A DNA stretch of 64,000 nt, taken from NCBI GenBank assembly GCA_900553605.1, contig USDX01000001.1, forward strand, positions 62,001-126,000, written 5' to 3'. Positions within the stretch are counted from its first letter, which is position 1; every line of letters begins with the position of its first letter. Shown here piece by piece: positions 1-7,892 of this stretch. The position numbers and the translations under genes were made by a program. This DNA comes from an uncultured Eggerthella sp. Lineage in GTDB: Bacteria > Actinomycetota > Coriobacteriia > Coriobacteriales > Eggerthellaceae. Under the pieces are notes generated by a model. It saw nothing but the letters and a program-made list of their open reading frames with translations. It made no database searches and was not told where the DNA came from.

Positions 1-2
1 TG

Positions 3-260
3 TCATGGGCTCGTTCGCCTGAGCGCGCAAAGGAAGTGCTCATCAAGTTTTTCACCGTGTTCAATTCGATTCTTTCGATTTTCTTCCTTTTGGCAACTGC
101 GTATGCGTTCTTCGAAGGCAATCAGCCAGTATTGGAGCTTACGGTTTCGTTCCTGGTGGTTGCGGTGTTGGCCCTTGTTATCACCCGTGTCTGCCGCTGG
201 CGCTTCGTGAAGAACCACCCCCATTACAGGGATAAAAGCCAGAGAGTTACTTTCTTATAG
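3..260 (+). CDS. Small two-helix membrane protein, possibly cut by the window edge
   Basis: A hydrophobic reading frame ends with TAG at 258-260. A GTG at 36 gives 74 residues with two membrane segments (about residues 4-26 and 31-50) and a basic C-terminal tail. The frame stays open upstream to the left edge, and the purine stretch before the GTG lies only about two bases from it, so the gene may start outside the window. A strong intrinsic terminator follows at 298-325. I do not recognise a family. Either a short membrane protein or the C-terminal end of a longer one is possible. Confidence 0.55.
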   Translation, partial: SWARSPERAKEVLIKFFTVFNSILSIFFLLATAYAFFEGNQPVLELTVSFLVVAVLALVITRVCRWRFVKNHPHYRDKSQRVTFL

Positions 261-297
261 AAAAGGCGACCCTGCCTGAATTGAGCCCCTGATGTTG

Positions 298-325
298 GAC
301 CCAGAATGAAGATTCATTCTGGGTC
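298..325 (+). terminator. Intrinsic terminator after the edge membrane protein
   Basis: Perfect 12-bp inverted repeat (298-309 with 314-325) with a 4-base loop, followed by a T-rich run (tatttt). Confidence 0.85.
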
Positions 326-618
326 TATTTTGCGTTAGGAGCAGGCCGAGGTAGGCGGTTGGTTGCTGGGACGACTGACCTGTTTGGCGTAGGCAACGCA
401 TTGTCCCCGCAATTGACTCCCTTCCTGAATGCCGTTAGACGAATTCAATAAAGTGTTGGGTTTTTGAGGGCTTGAACAACGGGATGCTTTCATGCGGGTA
501 ACCGTACCGTCTGGCTTTGCTGAAGCGCGCTGGGAGAGCGTCATACTGATGGTTATAAGGTGGGTGACCGAATGCGAGCGAGCAAAGCTTGTCCGTCTAT
601 CGCCAAGGGGGAACAACT
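326..618. other. Intergenic stretch upstream of the MarR-like gene
   Basis: About 290 bases without a convincing gene. Short frames on the minus strand here have no ribosome binding site and read as low-complexity Ser/Arg sequence. The promoter of the MarR-like gene should be in the right half, but I see no clear -35/-10 pair. Confidence 0.5.
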
Positions 619-1212
619 GTGAGCACTGTTGACAAGAAACTCATGGGGCAAATGCTCCGATTTGCCAAAACCGTTGTAATCACCAGCGCGAATGCAAAGG
701 AAGGCACTTCGGTTTCCGATTGCGAAAAGCCTGGCAAGCGCGATGCTCAATATCTGCGCGCTATTATGGAACGAGGGCTTCGGACCCTGCCCCTTGAGCA
801 GCGCGTTCTTTCCGAGGCTGCCTTTGACAAGCGCGCATTCGACCTGGGCAAAGTATTCGTTATTCGCCAGTTGGGCATTTGGGAAATGATGAGCTACGAA
901 ACCTTGCGTCGCGATAGCGAGTACGTGGCTTTTCCTGAATTGCTTGATGGCATGGAAAAAGAGGGCCTGGTAAAGCGCATCGTCGATACCGTCGATGGGA
1001 AAGATAACGATGTGGTCATGCTTGCCGAAGCCGGCAAGCAGATGTTTTCCGAACAAGAAGATGCTCTAGAAAAGCGCGCCGAAGAATTATTCGGCAATCT
1101 CACCGAGGGCGAAAAGATGCAGCTCTATCTACTGCTGCGCAAGGTTCAGGGAACCCCTGCATACGAGTCGGAATCTCCTTCCGATGTGCGCAAACAAGCA
1201 GGAATTGCATAA
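619..1212 (+). CDS. MarR-like winged-helix transcriptional regulator
   Basis: The C-terminal two thirds have the order expected of MarR proteins: a helix with a Glu-Gly-Leu-Val recognition/wing start (EGLVKRIVDT), the wing with a polar DGKDND turn, then Leu-Ala-Glu-Ala-Gly-Lys and a long dimerisation helix ending LTEGEKMQLYLLLRKV. This resembles the LTEAG...L..EE...L...L signature of the family. The GTG at 619 is chosen because a GGGGGAA box lies about 6 bases upstream. An in-frame ATG at 589 would add 10 residues with no good binding site. The N-terminal ~100 residues are less typical. No target gene is adjacent: the next gene is convergent, so the regulator may act on itself or at a distance. 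Confidence 0.65.
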   Translation: MSTVDKKLMGQMLRFAKTVVITSANAKEGTSVSDCEKPGKRDAQYLRAIMERGLRTLPLEQRVLSEAAFDKRAFDLGKVFVIRQLGIWEMMSYETLRRDSEYVAFPELLDGMEKEGLVKRIVDTVDGKDNDVVMLAEAGKQMFSEQEDALEKRAEELFGNLTEGEKMQLYLLLRKVQGTPAYESESPSDVRKQAGIA

Positions 1213-1380
1213 CTGAAGTTGGGTTCAAATCCAAAAACGAGTTAAATGGGTGCTATTGCATCCCTGTTGCACGCGAGCTGGAAGCGACAACAGTCTTGGC
1301 GTTGGTCGTTGAGGCGATTTTCTTGCATTCTGCACGGTAGGCGAGTGGCTTTCGCAGTGTTTTGCCTAGCGTGCTGTCGC

Positions 1381-2322
1381 TTACTCTTTTGGCGAATACG
1401 AGCACTCGATGGGCACGATACGCTCCAGCTCGGCGGTGCGGCTCTTTACGTAGTCAAGAAAAGCCGTTTCGGTAGGCGAGAAATCTTTATCTTTGCGATA
1501 GACCAGGCCAACTGCATGAAACGGGTCTTTTAGCTCGGTGATGGGGAGAACGCTTACTTGATCGCGGATGTCTCCCTCGATGGTATCGAGCATCAGCGCC
1601 ACCAGGCGCATGTCGGCCAGTACCTGCACGGCTCCGTTTACCTCATCTTCGAATGCTTGGTAGCACTTGAAGCCATATTGCTTTGAAAGCTCTTTGAAGG
1701 GGTAGTAGGTTAAAGCGCTGTCGCGATATGAAACAATGGGGTAGTTCTTCAAATCGGTTAGCGAAATGGACTTTTGGCTGGCCAAGGGCATATTGGAGTT
1801 TGCTACCACCACTGCGTTCTGGAAGAGGACGGGGATGAATTCAAGTTCCTCTTCATCGGGCAGCCGCCCGCAGATCGCCATGTCGATCCTTCCCTCCAAT
1901 ACTGCTTTTGAGCAGTTGAAGGTGCTGCATTCTTCCACCAAATCAAAATTGACAATGCTGCCATGGGCGGTTACGAAGTTTGAAAGAAGCTGCGGCAGAA
2001 AGGAACGACGCACTGATGCTACACTGCCCAGGCGGATAACCGGTGCGTTCTCCAGAGCGCGGGGCCCGGCGACATTCATGGCTTCGTCGATTTCTTTGAG
2101 CGCTACATTGATATGGCGGGCGAACTCTGCTCCGTACACGGTGAGCTCTACGCTACGATTCGCTTCATTGGTGCTTTTGAAAAGCGTGAATCCAAGGCTC
2201 TTTTCCATTTTGCGAATCGAATTTGAAAGTGCGGGCTGCGTGATGCAAAGCTCTTTGGCTGCCTTACTGAAATGACCCGTTTCTGCGAGTTTTTGAAAAT
2301 AACGCAAATGGTCGATGTTCAC
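1381..2322 (-). CDS. LysR-family transcriptional regulator
   Basis: 313 residues, the normal LysR length. The N-terminus has the classic winged HTH (residues 1-60: NIDHLRYFQKLAETGHFSKA, then ITQPALSNSIRKMEKSLG), followed by a two-lobe effector domain with a VIRLGSVAS-type first strand and an IDMAICGRLPDEEELEFIPV segment. It lies downstream of, and on the same strand as, the amidohydrolase/membrane-protein operon, separated from it by a terminator at 2409-2453, so it has its own promoter. Control of that operon is plausible but inferred only from proximity. The effector is unknown. Confidence 0.93.
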   Translation of the reverse strand: MNIDHLRYFQKLAETGHFSKAAKELCITQPALSNSIRKMEKSLGFTLFKSTNEANRSVELTVYGAEFARHINVALKEIDEAMNVAGPRALENAPVIRLGSVASVRRSFLPQLLSNFVTAHGSIVNFDLVEECSTFNCSKAVLEGRIDMAICGRLPDEEELEFIPVLFQNAVVVANSNMPLASQKSISLTDLKNYPIVSYRDSALTYYPFKELSKQYGFKCYQAFEDEVNGAVQVLADMRLVALMLDTIEGDIRDQVSVLPITELKDPFHAVGLVYRKDKDFSPTETAFLDYVKSRTAELERIVPIECSYSPKE

Positions 2323-2408
2323 TTTTATGTTGCCCCTCCCGCAAACAAAGCGCCCAAACGGTTAAAACGGCTGGTAGATACAGCAGAAGTGTAGCACAAA
2401 CAAAAGGT

Positions 2409-2453
2409 CCCATCCGCTGCCGAAGAGGAGGGGAGTTCTAAGCAGCGGATGGG
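2409..2453 (-). terminator. Terminator of the amidohydrolase/membrane-protein operon
   Basis: Perfect 12-bp arms (2409-2420 and 2442-2453) with a 21-base loop. Read on the minus strand, it is followed by a T-rich run (ccttttgtttg). Confidence 0.8.
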
Positions 2454-2483
2454 ATGTCATAGAAGAGGGGTCTGTTTTTGCAT

Positions 2484-3119
2484 CTAGTTCTTGGGCTTGA
2501 ACAGTACTGGCCCCATGGGCACGTTGCAGATGCCCTCGAGCACGGCGCTTGCCATGGTGAAGAGCCCGCCGATGCCGCACAGACCGAAGGCGACTGCCGC
2601 AACGAAGATCAGGTCGCTCACCATTTCAGCGGGGCATAGCCCCATGCCAGTTACTCCATACAGGATAAGACCGATGGCAGGGAGAAAGCTTGTTGCCCAA
2701 TCGACCAGGGTGCCGTGGAAGTAAGCGGGCAGCTCTATGATGAGCAGCACACCGATAACCATGTTTACGATGCCGAACACGAAGCCGTCATAGGCGATAA
2801 CTCCTTGAGCTGCCAAGTACGCCATGATGTTGCTGGCACCGCCAACGCCGCCGAAGGCAATGGCGAAGATCATCATCGTTTGGCCAGGGATGTACATGTT
2901 GCGCTTAATCAGAATTGCAGCGCCAAAGAAGAACCCGATGAATAGAATTACCTGAACAATGCCAAACGAAAGGTTGGTGGTTGCATCTCCTGCTGCAAGC
3001 CCAGTGCCCTGGGCGAAGCAGATGAACGAAAAAATAGTGAATACGGTTGCCGGAACGGCGAGGGGCTGGCCCCAGCCGGTCTTTTTATAGGTCTCTTCGA
3101 CTTCTTGCATGGTTGCCAT
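2484..3119 (-). CDS. Six-helix membrane protein, possibly a small-acid or ammonium-type permease
   Basis: 211 residues, almost entirely hydrophobic, with about six membrane helices, Gly-rich helix contacts (FGGVGGASN, GLCGIGGL) and a short polar N-terminus. Size, helix number and glycine pattern recall the GPR1/FUN34/YaaH (SatP-like) carriers, but I do not see their NPA signature, so the family is unproven. The start codon lies 2 bases after the stop of the amidohydrolase-like gene, so the two are almost certainly co-translated. A role in moving the hydrolase's substrate or product is inference. A strong terminator follows. Confidence 0.7.
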   Translation of the reverse strand: MATMQEVEETYKKTGWGQPLAVPATVFTIFSFICFAQGTGLAAGDATTNLSFGIVQVILFIGFFFGAAILIKRNMYIPGQTMMIFAIAFGGVGGASNIMAYLAAQGVIAYDGFVFGIVNMVIGVLLIIELPAYFHGTLVDWATSFLPAIGLILYGVTGMGLCPAEMVSDLIFVAAVAFGLCGIGGLFTMASAVLEGICNVPMGPVLFKPKN

Positions 3120-3121
3120 GA

Positions 3122-4093
3122 TTATCCCTCCATCAGGAAGTGGGGAACGTCCTGCAGCATAACTTTCAGATCCTCAGCAGGTACGCCGCCATTCAAATGC
3201 TCTTGTACGTTGCAGGCATAACCACGGAGCGCGCGCAGTGCGGGGAACATGCCCTGGTCGGAGCTCATAACGTAATCGGAGGGTTTAGTGCCAGCTTCCT
3301 TCATGAAGGAGCGCAAAGAGCGATCGCGATCGAACTCGTAGAACGATTTCTCCATCTTTACGCCTAGGCGAGCCATTTCGCGCTGCATCGCGATGCTCAT
3401 TTCAGAGGTGCGCCAATCGATGTGCTGGTACACCATCTTGCGAATGCCCATTTCGTGAGCAGCTCGATAGAGCTTTAGGCCTTCGCGGTTGTCGATGTGT
3501 CCAGAGGAGAGGCATACGTCTGCATCGCGGATAAGCTCCAAAATCTCGTACACTTCAGGCTTCAGATTGCCCTCTTCGTCGAGCACGGTTATGCCGAGCT
3601 TTCCCTCGAGCGTTTTCATGGGCTGACCGCAAATTTCGGTTGCGAAATGCTGGTAGGGAATGGAGCTGTCCCAGATCTGGAATCCGTTTTGAGATTCCAG
3701 GGTGGGCATGAACACCGTCTTGGCGCCGCCCATGATGGCTGCCTCTACTGCTACCGGGTTCAGGCCGCCCACCTCATAGTTCAGGCAGATGGAGCCGTAA
3801 ACCTTGAACCTGTCGCCCTTCACTGCGTATTTCTGCGCGATCTTCGAGCGGAAGAAGGTTCCGAACTCGTGGCATTTGATCACTACGCCGTCAAGGCCGG
3901 CGTCCTCGTATTCGCGGACCAACTCGAAGTCGTCCAGTACGAAGCCGTCGTCACGGGTGGGGTTGGAATGCACATGGGTATCGATGGCTCCATGAAGCAG
4001 TTCCCACGCGGTGTCGGATACCTCGTAGTTTCCCTCGGCAAAGAAATCGTTCTGGTCCTCGAGCAGTGCGAAATTCGGGTTGTAAGTTCCCAT
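3122..4093 (-). CDS. Metal-dependent amidohydrolase-like protein (DUF6282-type)
   Basis: An ATG at 4093 gives 323 residues and is preceded by a near-perfect AGGAGG box. The same frame runs open to 4201, but the 36 extra residues have no binding site. The TIM-barrel hydrolase signature is visible: DTHVHSNP near residues 38-45 (HxH metal ligands), later KCHEFGTFF, SSGHID and YQHIDWR histidine segments, and an SSDQGMFP strand where these enzymes place their last Asp ligand. It probably hydrolyses an amide, lactone or similar bond in the cytoplasm, but the substrate cannot be read from sequence. First gene of an operon with the membrane protein downstream. Palindromic sites lie upstream at 4216-4298. 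Confidence 0.75.
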   Translation of the reverse strand: MGTYNPNFALLEDQNDFFAEGNYEVSDTAWELLHGAIDTHVHSNPTRDDGFVLDDFELVREYEDAGLDGVVIKCHEFGTFFRSKIAQKYAVKGDRFKVYGSICLNYEVGGLNPVAVEAAIMGGAKTVFMPTLESQNGFQIWDSSIPYQHFATEICGQPMKTLEGKLGITVLDEEGNLKPEVYEILELIRDADVCLSSGHIDNREGLKLYRAAHEMGIRKMVYQHIDWRTSEMSIAMQREMARLGVKMEKSFYEFDRDRSLRSFMKEAGTKPSDYVMSSDQGMFPALRALRGYACNVQEHLNGGVPAEDLKVMLQDVPHFLMEG

Positions 4094-4215
4094 GGTTCCC
4101 CTCCTATAGAATTGGTTTTCAAGAAGGGAAGGATCAGGCATCCCCATGCCTCTCAATCCCTTCCCTGAATCCATCATTGCCGCTTGTGGGTTTGCCAACA
4201 ACTCATAACATTTAC

Positions 4216-4238
4216 TGATTATTTGAAAAATATAATCA
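4216..4238. promoter_or_regulatory. AT-rich palindrome, possible LysR-type site
   Basis: tgatta at 4216 and taatca at 4233 form an inverted repeat with an 11-base A/T spacer. It sits 120-145 bases upstream of the amidohydrolase-like gene. Spacing and base composition fit a LysR-family site, and a LysR gene lies downstream of the same operon. The link is inference. Confidence 0.4.
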
Positions 4239-4265
4239 AACGGAATATCCGCAGGTAGAACGCAT

Positions 4266-4298
4266 GAACACGTTCTAAAACACGTTCTAGAACGTGTT
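4266..4298. promoter_or_regulatory. Paired palindromic operator (cacgttc boxes)
   Basis: A 20-bp perfect palindrome at 4279-4298 (two acacgttct half-sites joined head to head) is preceded 13 bp upstream by a further copy of the half-site (4266-4277), itself a short palindrome gaac-ac-gttc. Three phased half-sites of this quality are typical of a repressor operator. The protein is unknown. Confidence 0.65.
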
Positions 4299-4352
4299 AT
4301 CCAATAGGGATGCCGCTTTTAGTTGGATTGGGGGAGGGGCTCTGGAAGCGAA

Positions 4353-4420
4353 AACTATACCGTTATCGGAATGGTTTTCAAAAACTATTCCGATAAAACT
4401 ATTCCGATAACGGTATAGTT
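4353..4420. promoter_or_regulatory. Nested inverted/direct repeat array in the promoter of the HTH-HipA gene
   Basis: A 20-bp perfect inverted repeat (4353-4372 with 4401-4420) encloses 28 bp that hold further copies. The 14-mer aaaactattccgat occurs twice in direct orientation (4381-4394, 4395-4408) and once inverted with one mismatch (4365-4378). The right arm contains a TATAGT at 4414-4419, well placed as a -10 box for the gene at 4444. A DNA-binding protein covering the array would block this promoter. Autoregulation by the gene's own HTH domain is the simplest idea. Confidence 0.75.
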
Positions 4421-4443
4421 ATTCGTGAGATAGCTCGAAAGGA

Positions 4444-5823
4444 ATGGCCGTGCTCTCTACCGCTGAAGCTGCAAAGTTGCTGAATATTTCCCCACGAAGG
4501 GTGCGTGCGCTCGTTGAATCGGGCGATTTGAAAGCTCAGCGGGTAGGGCGTGCCTGGCTTATCGATGAGGACTCCGCGCGTCAGCGTGCCAATGCACCTG
4601 TTTCGGGAGGTCGCCCGAAGGATGGCGAGCGTGATGCATACGCTATAGGTTCCTTCATCCTCATGAACCGCAATCACGAGGTCGCTCGTTTCGAATTCAA
4701 CAAGAAGCGGGAACGCGTTGTCTCACTGGAGCCTTTGGCTGATTCTGCGTGGGCTCCGCTGGGGGCATGCAGCTCTCCGGGCAAGCTCCATCCTGATTTC
4801 CTGCAGCAGTGGATAGCGAACCGCTCCATCCCCGAAGCCCGCCCTCATGTTGGAGCGCTGTTGGAGGAAGCGGGCTTCGCTAACGTAAGCCAACTGGTTC
4901 TTTCTTCGTTGGGCTTAAGCCTTTCCGACCAATATTGGTTCAAGCCGGTGGACTCGAAAACGGGAAAAGCGTTGCCGCTTAACTGGAAGGACATCAACTA
5001 CTTCGATAACGGCTTCGACGATGGTTCAGGGGCAACTCTTATGGGCGCCGTTTCTAGCGGTGGTACCGATCGCGCTCCCTCGAACACCACCAACGGAATG
5101 CTGGAAAAGCGCTGGGTGATGCGTGAAGAAAAACCATGGCTGGTAAAGGGTTCCACGCCGGGATTGAACCGCGAGCCGTTCAGCGAGCTTTTGGCAAGCA
5201 AATTGTTCGAGCGCATGCTTGGGCCTGAAGAATTCGTTCCTTACGAATTGTCTTTCGAGAACGGCAAGCCTTATTCATTGTGTCCCGACATGCTTGACAG
5301 CAGGCAAGAGCTTATCCCTGCCAACGATGTGGTTGGCTGTCACGGTCTGCATAATGCAGGACTTTACGAATCGTACGTTGCCCAGATTTCGGAAATGGCA
5401 GGGCGAAGCCTGCGCGAAAGCATCGATAAGATGATTGTGTGCGACTACCTTATGGCGAACGACGATAGGCACTTGTTCAATTTCGGGCTTATCCGCGATG
5501 TTGAATCACTGCAAGTGTTGGGCTGCGCCCCTCTGTACGATTCGGGTTGTGCGTTCTTCGCCCGAGCAACGCTGGCGCAGTTGCGTGTCAAGCGCTATTT
5601 CTACGATAGCCATCCGTTTAGGGAAACTCCCTACAGTCAGTTAGCGCTGGTGGAAGATTTCAGTTGGTTCGAGCCTGAAAAGCTGGATGGTTTCACCGAT
5701 GAAGTGCGCGAAGTCCTTTCGCAGAACGAAGACCTTACGGAAGAATTCGTAGAGTTGGCGGTAAAGCACGTCCAGCGCAATATCGATAAGGTTGTTGATT
5801 TGGCGCTTGAACTGAAGCGTTAG
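4444..5823 (+). CDS. HTH-HipA fusion: DNA-binding domain joined to a HipA-like Ser/Thr kinase
   Basis: 459 residues. Residues 1-50 form an excisionase/MerR-type winged helix (TAEAAKLLNISPRRVRALV, then RVGRAWLIDEDS). The remainder is a HipA-like kinase: a KRW strand and Lys at WLVKG (K235), NREPFSE with the helix-C Glu, the catalytic loop N339-x-D341-x-H343-x-x-N346 (ANDDRHLFNFG), and the metal-binding Asp in PLYDSG (D366). In classic HipBA the DNA-binding antitoxin HipB is a separate upstream protein; none is present here. A GTG at 4450 is better spaced from the AAAGGA box (4438-4443) than the ATG at 4444, which it abuts, so the true start may be 4450. The promoter lies in the repeat array. 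A toxin role is inferred, not shown. Confidence 0.88.
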   Translation: MAVLSTAEAAKLLNISPRRVRALVESGDLKAQRVGRAWLIDEDSARQRANAPVSGGRPKDGERDAYAIGSFILMNRNHEVARFEFNKKRERVVSLEPLADSAWAPLGACSSPGKLHPDFLQQWIANRSIPEARPHVGALLEEAGFANVSQLVLSSLGLSLSDQYWFKPVDSKTGKALPLNWKDINYFDNGFDDGSGATLMGAVSSGGTDRAPSNTTNGMLEKRWVMREEKPWLVKGSTPGLNREPFSELLASKLFERMLGPEEFVPYELSFENGKPYSLCPDMLDSRQELIPANDVVGCHGLHNAGLYESYVAQISEMAGRSLRESIDKMIVCDYLMANDDRHLFNFGLIRDVESLQVLGCAPLYDSGCAFFARATLAQLRVKRYFYDSHPFRETPYSQLALVEDFSWFEPEKLDGFTDEVREVLSQNEDLTEEFVELAVKHVQRNIDKVVDLALELKR

Positions 5824-5832
5824 GAGCGTCCA

Positions 5833-6006
5833 ATGTCGAAGAAGCTATGTTCAGCGGCAATTGCCGCAGCTCTTGCGGCGGGTTTGGTTGCCTTATCCAT
5901 TTTTGGATGCTGGCAGGATTACCGATCAAGCAAAAGCCAAATGCTTGATCGGCAATCCTGCCAGCGAGCTGTCTATTCTGTTTGGTTAGCCCAGGGCTAC
6001 GTCTAG
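5833..6006 (+). CDS. Possible small lipoprotein (57 aa) running through a long hairpin
   Basis: The ATG at 5833 is 9 bases after the HTH-HipA stop, with a TAGGAG box just upstream. The first 26 residues look like a lipoprotein signal (MSKKLCSAAIAAALAAGLVA, then a hydrophobic stretch ending in a Phe-Gly-Cys lipobox). The rest crosses a 23-bp inverted repeat and stops at 6004-6006. It may be a short secreted peptide, a lipoprotein truncated by an inserted repeat, or chance coding across a terminator. Confidence 0.4.
   Translation: MSKKLCSAAIAAALAAGLVALSIFGCWQDYRSSKSQMLDRQSCQRAVYSVWLAQGYV
5910..5964. repeat. Long hairpin, 23-bp arms
   Basis: Arms 5910-5932 and 5942-5964 pair over 23 bp with one mismatch and a 9-base A-rich loop. 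It lies between the HTH-HipA gene and the convergent pepF and has no T-run directly after it. It could be a bidirectional terminator-like structure or an inserted palindromic repeat. Confidence 0.7.
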
Positions 6007-6080
6007 CACCATCATTAGGACGAAGTCGAAGGAGAGGGCTATGGCTCCTATTCGTCCATGCGCGTGCCTTATTCGGCGGA

Positions 6081-7892
6081 TTATTCGGCTTGCAGCTTGT
6101 GGCAGGCTTCTGCCATTTCGTCGACCATTTCATCGAAGAGCTTTAAGGCGTCTTCGACGGGTTGGGGGCTGAGCATGTCAACGCCGGCGCCGCGCAAAAG
6201 GTCGATTGGGGGCTTGGAACTGCCGCCCTTCAGGAAGCCCAGGTAGTCTTCGCGTCCCTGTTCCCCCAAGTCCAAAATACGCTGAGAGAGCGCAATGGCG
6301 GCCGCGAAGCCCGTGGCGTATTGGTATACGTAGAAGCGGTAATAGAAGTGCGGGATGCGCGCCCATTCAAGGGCAATGTTCTCGTCGAGCGCAATGCCAT
6401 CGCCGAAGTACTGTGCGTTCAGTTCCTTATAGATGCCGCAGAGCGCATCGGCGGTAATGCCAGCGCCCTGCGCGGTGAGCTCTGCCACCTTCAGCTCGAA
6501 TTCAGCGAACATGGTTTGGCGGTACAGCGTTGCGCGGAACTGCTCCAAGAAGTGGTTCAGGAAGTAAGCGCGTTCGCGCTCGTTTTTCGCGTGGTCAAGG
6601 AGGTAGCGCGTAAGCAGCGCTTCGTTGCAGGTAGACGCTACTTCAGCCACGAAGATGACGTAGTCCGAATAGCACACGGGCTGGTTGGCGCAAGAGAGAT
6701 ACGTATGGACGGAATGGCCCATTTCGTGGATCAGCGTGAACACATCATCGAGCTTGCCCTGGAAGTTGAGCAGAATTACCGGGTGCATGCCGTAGCCGCC
6801 AGCCGAATAGGCGCCACTGCGTTTGCCCGGCGTTTCGTATACGTCAATCCATCGTTCGGAAAGGCCGCGGCGCACCAATGCCAGGTAGTCTTCACCCATG
6901 GGGCGCAGCGCTTCCAGGATGATGTCGCAGGCTTCTTCATAGGTGAAGGTGAGTTCCACATCATCAACGATAGGCACGTACAGATCGGAGAAACGCAGCT
7001 CGTCTACGCCCAGAAGTTCCTTGCGCAAGGCCACGTACTTGTACATGGCGTCCATGTTGTTATGCACGGTTTCAATGAGATTCGTGTATACCTGGGTTGG
7101 CACTTCGTTGGCAGAGAGCGCCGCTTCCAGTGCCGAGTCGTAACGACGTGCCTCTGCGAAGAACTTCAGCTGCTTGTTTTGGGCGCCTAACGTTGCGGCA
7201 AAGGTGTTGCGGAATTGGCGGTAGCTGGAATAGAGCGACTCATAGGCGGATTCACGCAGCGTTCGGTCGGCTGACATCATAAGGGGGATGTAGCTGCCGT
7301 GGGTTACTGGATGCGCAGCGCCTTCGGCATCGTGAGCATCGGGGAAGGTGAGATCGGCATCGTTGAGCAAGGAAAAGATGTTGTCGGGCTGGTTGGCCAT
7401 GTCTCCTGCGGCAGCCAAGAGCTTTTCTTCGGCAGGAGAGAGCACGTGCTCGCGTCTGCTGAAGATGACATCTAAGCAGCGGCGGTACAGTTCCAGTTCG
7501 GGTTCCTGTGAGTAAAACTTTGCCATTTCCTGCTCGCTTAAGCTAAGCAGCTCGGAGGTAAACCAAGAAGAAGCGCTGGAGAGCGAAACCCAAAGCGTCA
7601 TAACCTGGCTTGAGTAGTCCTGGTAGCGCGATTCGCGCGTGTCTTCGTCGCTTTTTCGCTCGGCGTAGTTGATCAGCTTGGTAAGGATCAATCCCGCTTC
7701 GTCGTCGAGCTTCAGATAAGCAAGCAGATCGGTGGCAGAAGCGCTGATCTTCCCTCGGAATGATGCGAATTGGGGAGGTAACTTCTTTGCTTCTTCAAGC
7801 GCAGCCAAAAAGGCTTCGTCGCTTTCGAAGATGCTGGAAAGATCCCAGCGATACTGCTCCTCGATTTCTTCGCGGGAAGAATACGTTGTCAT
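6081..7892 (-). CDS. pepF: Oligoendopeptidase F (M3B family)
   Basis: 603 residues, the normal PepF length (about 600). It has the zinc-binding HExxH motif of M3 peptidases (LIHEMGHSVHTYL, near residues 385-397), the third ligand region FVAEVASTCNEALL downstream, and the YRFYVYQYATGFAAA segment conserved near the C-terminus of M3B enzymes. It cleaves short peptides in the cytoplasm, typically 6-20 residues, for peptide nutrition or turnover of signal peptides. Monocistronic by appearance: the next gene on the same strand (elp3) ends 130 bp upstream of it. Confidence 0.96.
   Translation of the reverse strand: MTTYSSREEIEEQYRWDLSSIFESDEAFLAALEEAKKLPPQFASFRGKISASATDLLAYLKLDDEAGLILTKLINYAERKSDEDTRESRYQDYSSQVMTLWVSLSSASSWFTSELLSLSEQEMAKFYSQEPELELYRRCLDVIFSRREHVLSPAEEKLLAAAGDMANQPDNIFSLLNDADLTFPDAHDAEGAAHPVTHGSYIPLMMSADRTLRESAYESLYSSYRQFRNTFAATLGAQNKQLKFFAEARRYDSALEAALSANEVPTQVYTNLIETVHNNMDAMYKYVALRKELLGVDELRFSDLYVPIVDDVELTFTYEEACDIILEALRPMGEDYLALVRRGLSERWIDVYETPGKRSGAYSAGGYGMHPVILLNFQGKLDDVFTLIHEMGHSVHTYLSCANQPVCYSDYVIFVAEVASTCNEALLTRYLLDHAKNERERAYFLNHFLEQFRATLYRQTMFAEFELKVAELTAQGAGITADALCGIYKELNAQYFGDGIALDENIALEWARIPHFYYRFYVYQYATGFAAAIALSQRILDLGEQGREDYLGFLKGGSSKPPIDLLRGAGVDMLSPQPVEDALKLFDEMVDEMAEACHKLQAE

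Larger units (their letters stand above)
4094..4443. other. Regulatory intergenic region between divergent genes
   Basis: This 350-bp region separates the minus-strand amidohydrolase operon from the plus-strand HTH-HipA gene. It holds a 23-bp imperfect palindrome at 4216-4238, the cacgttc palindromes at 4266-4298, and the repeat array at 4353-4420. No gene is seen in it. Confidence 0.7.

Noticed and set aside
335..616. 93-residue minus-strand frame
   Set aside because: Low-complexity Ser/Arg/Gln translation, no binding site, overlaps the leader of the MarR-like gene.
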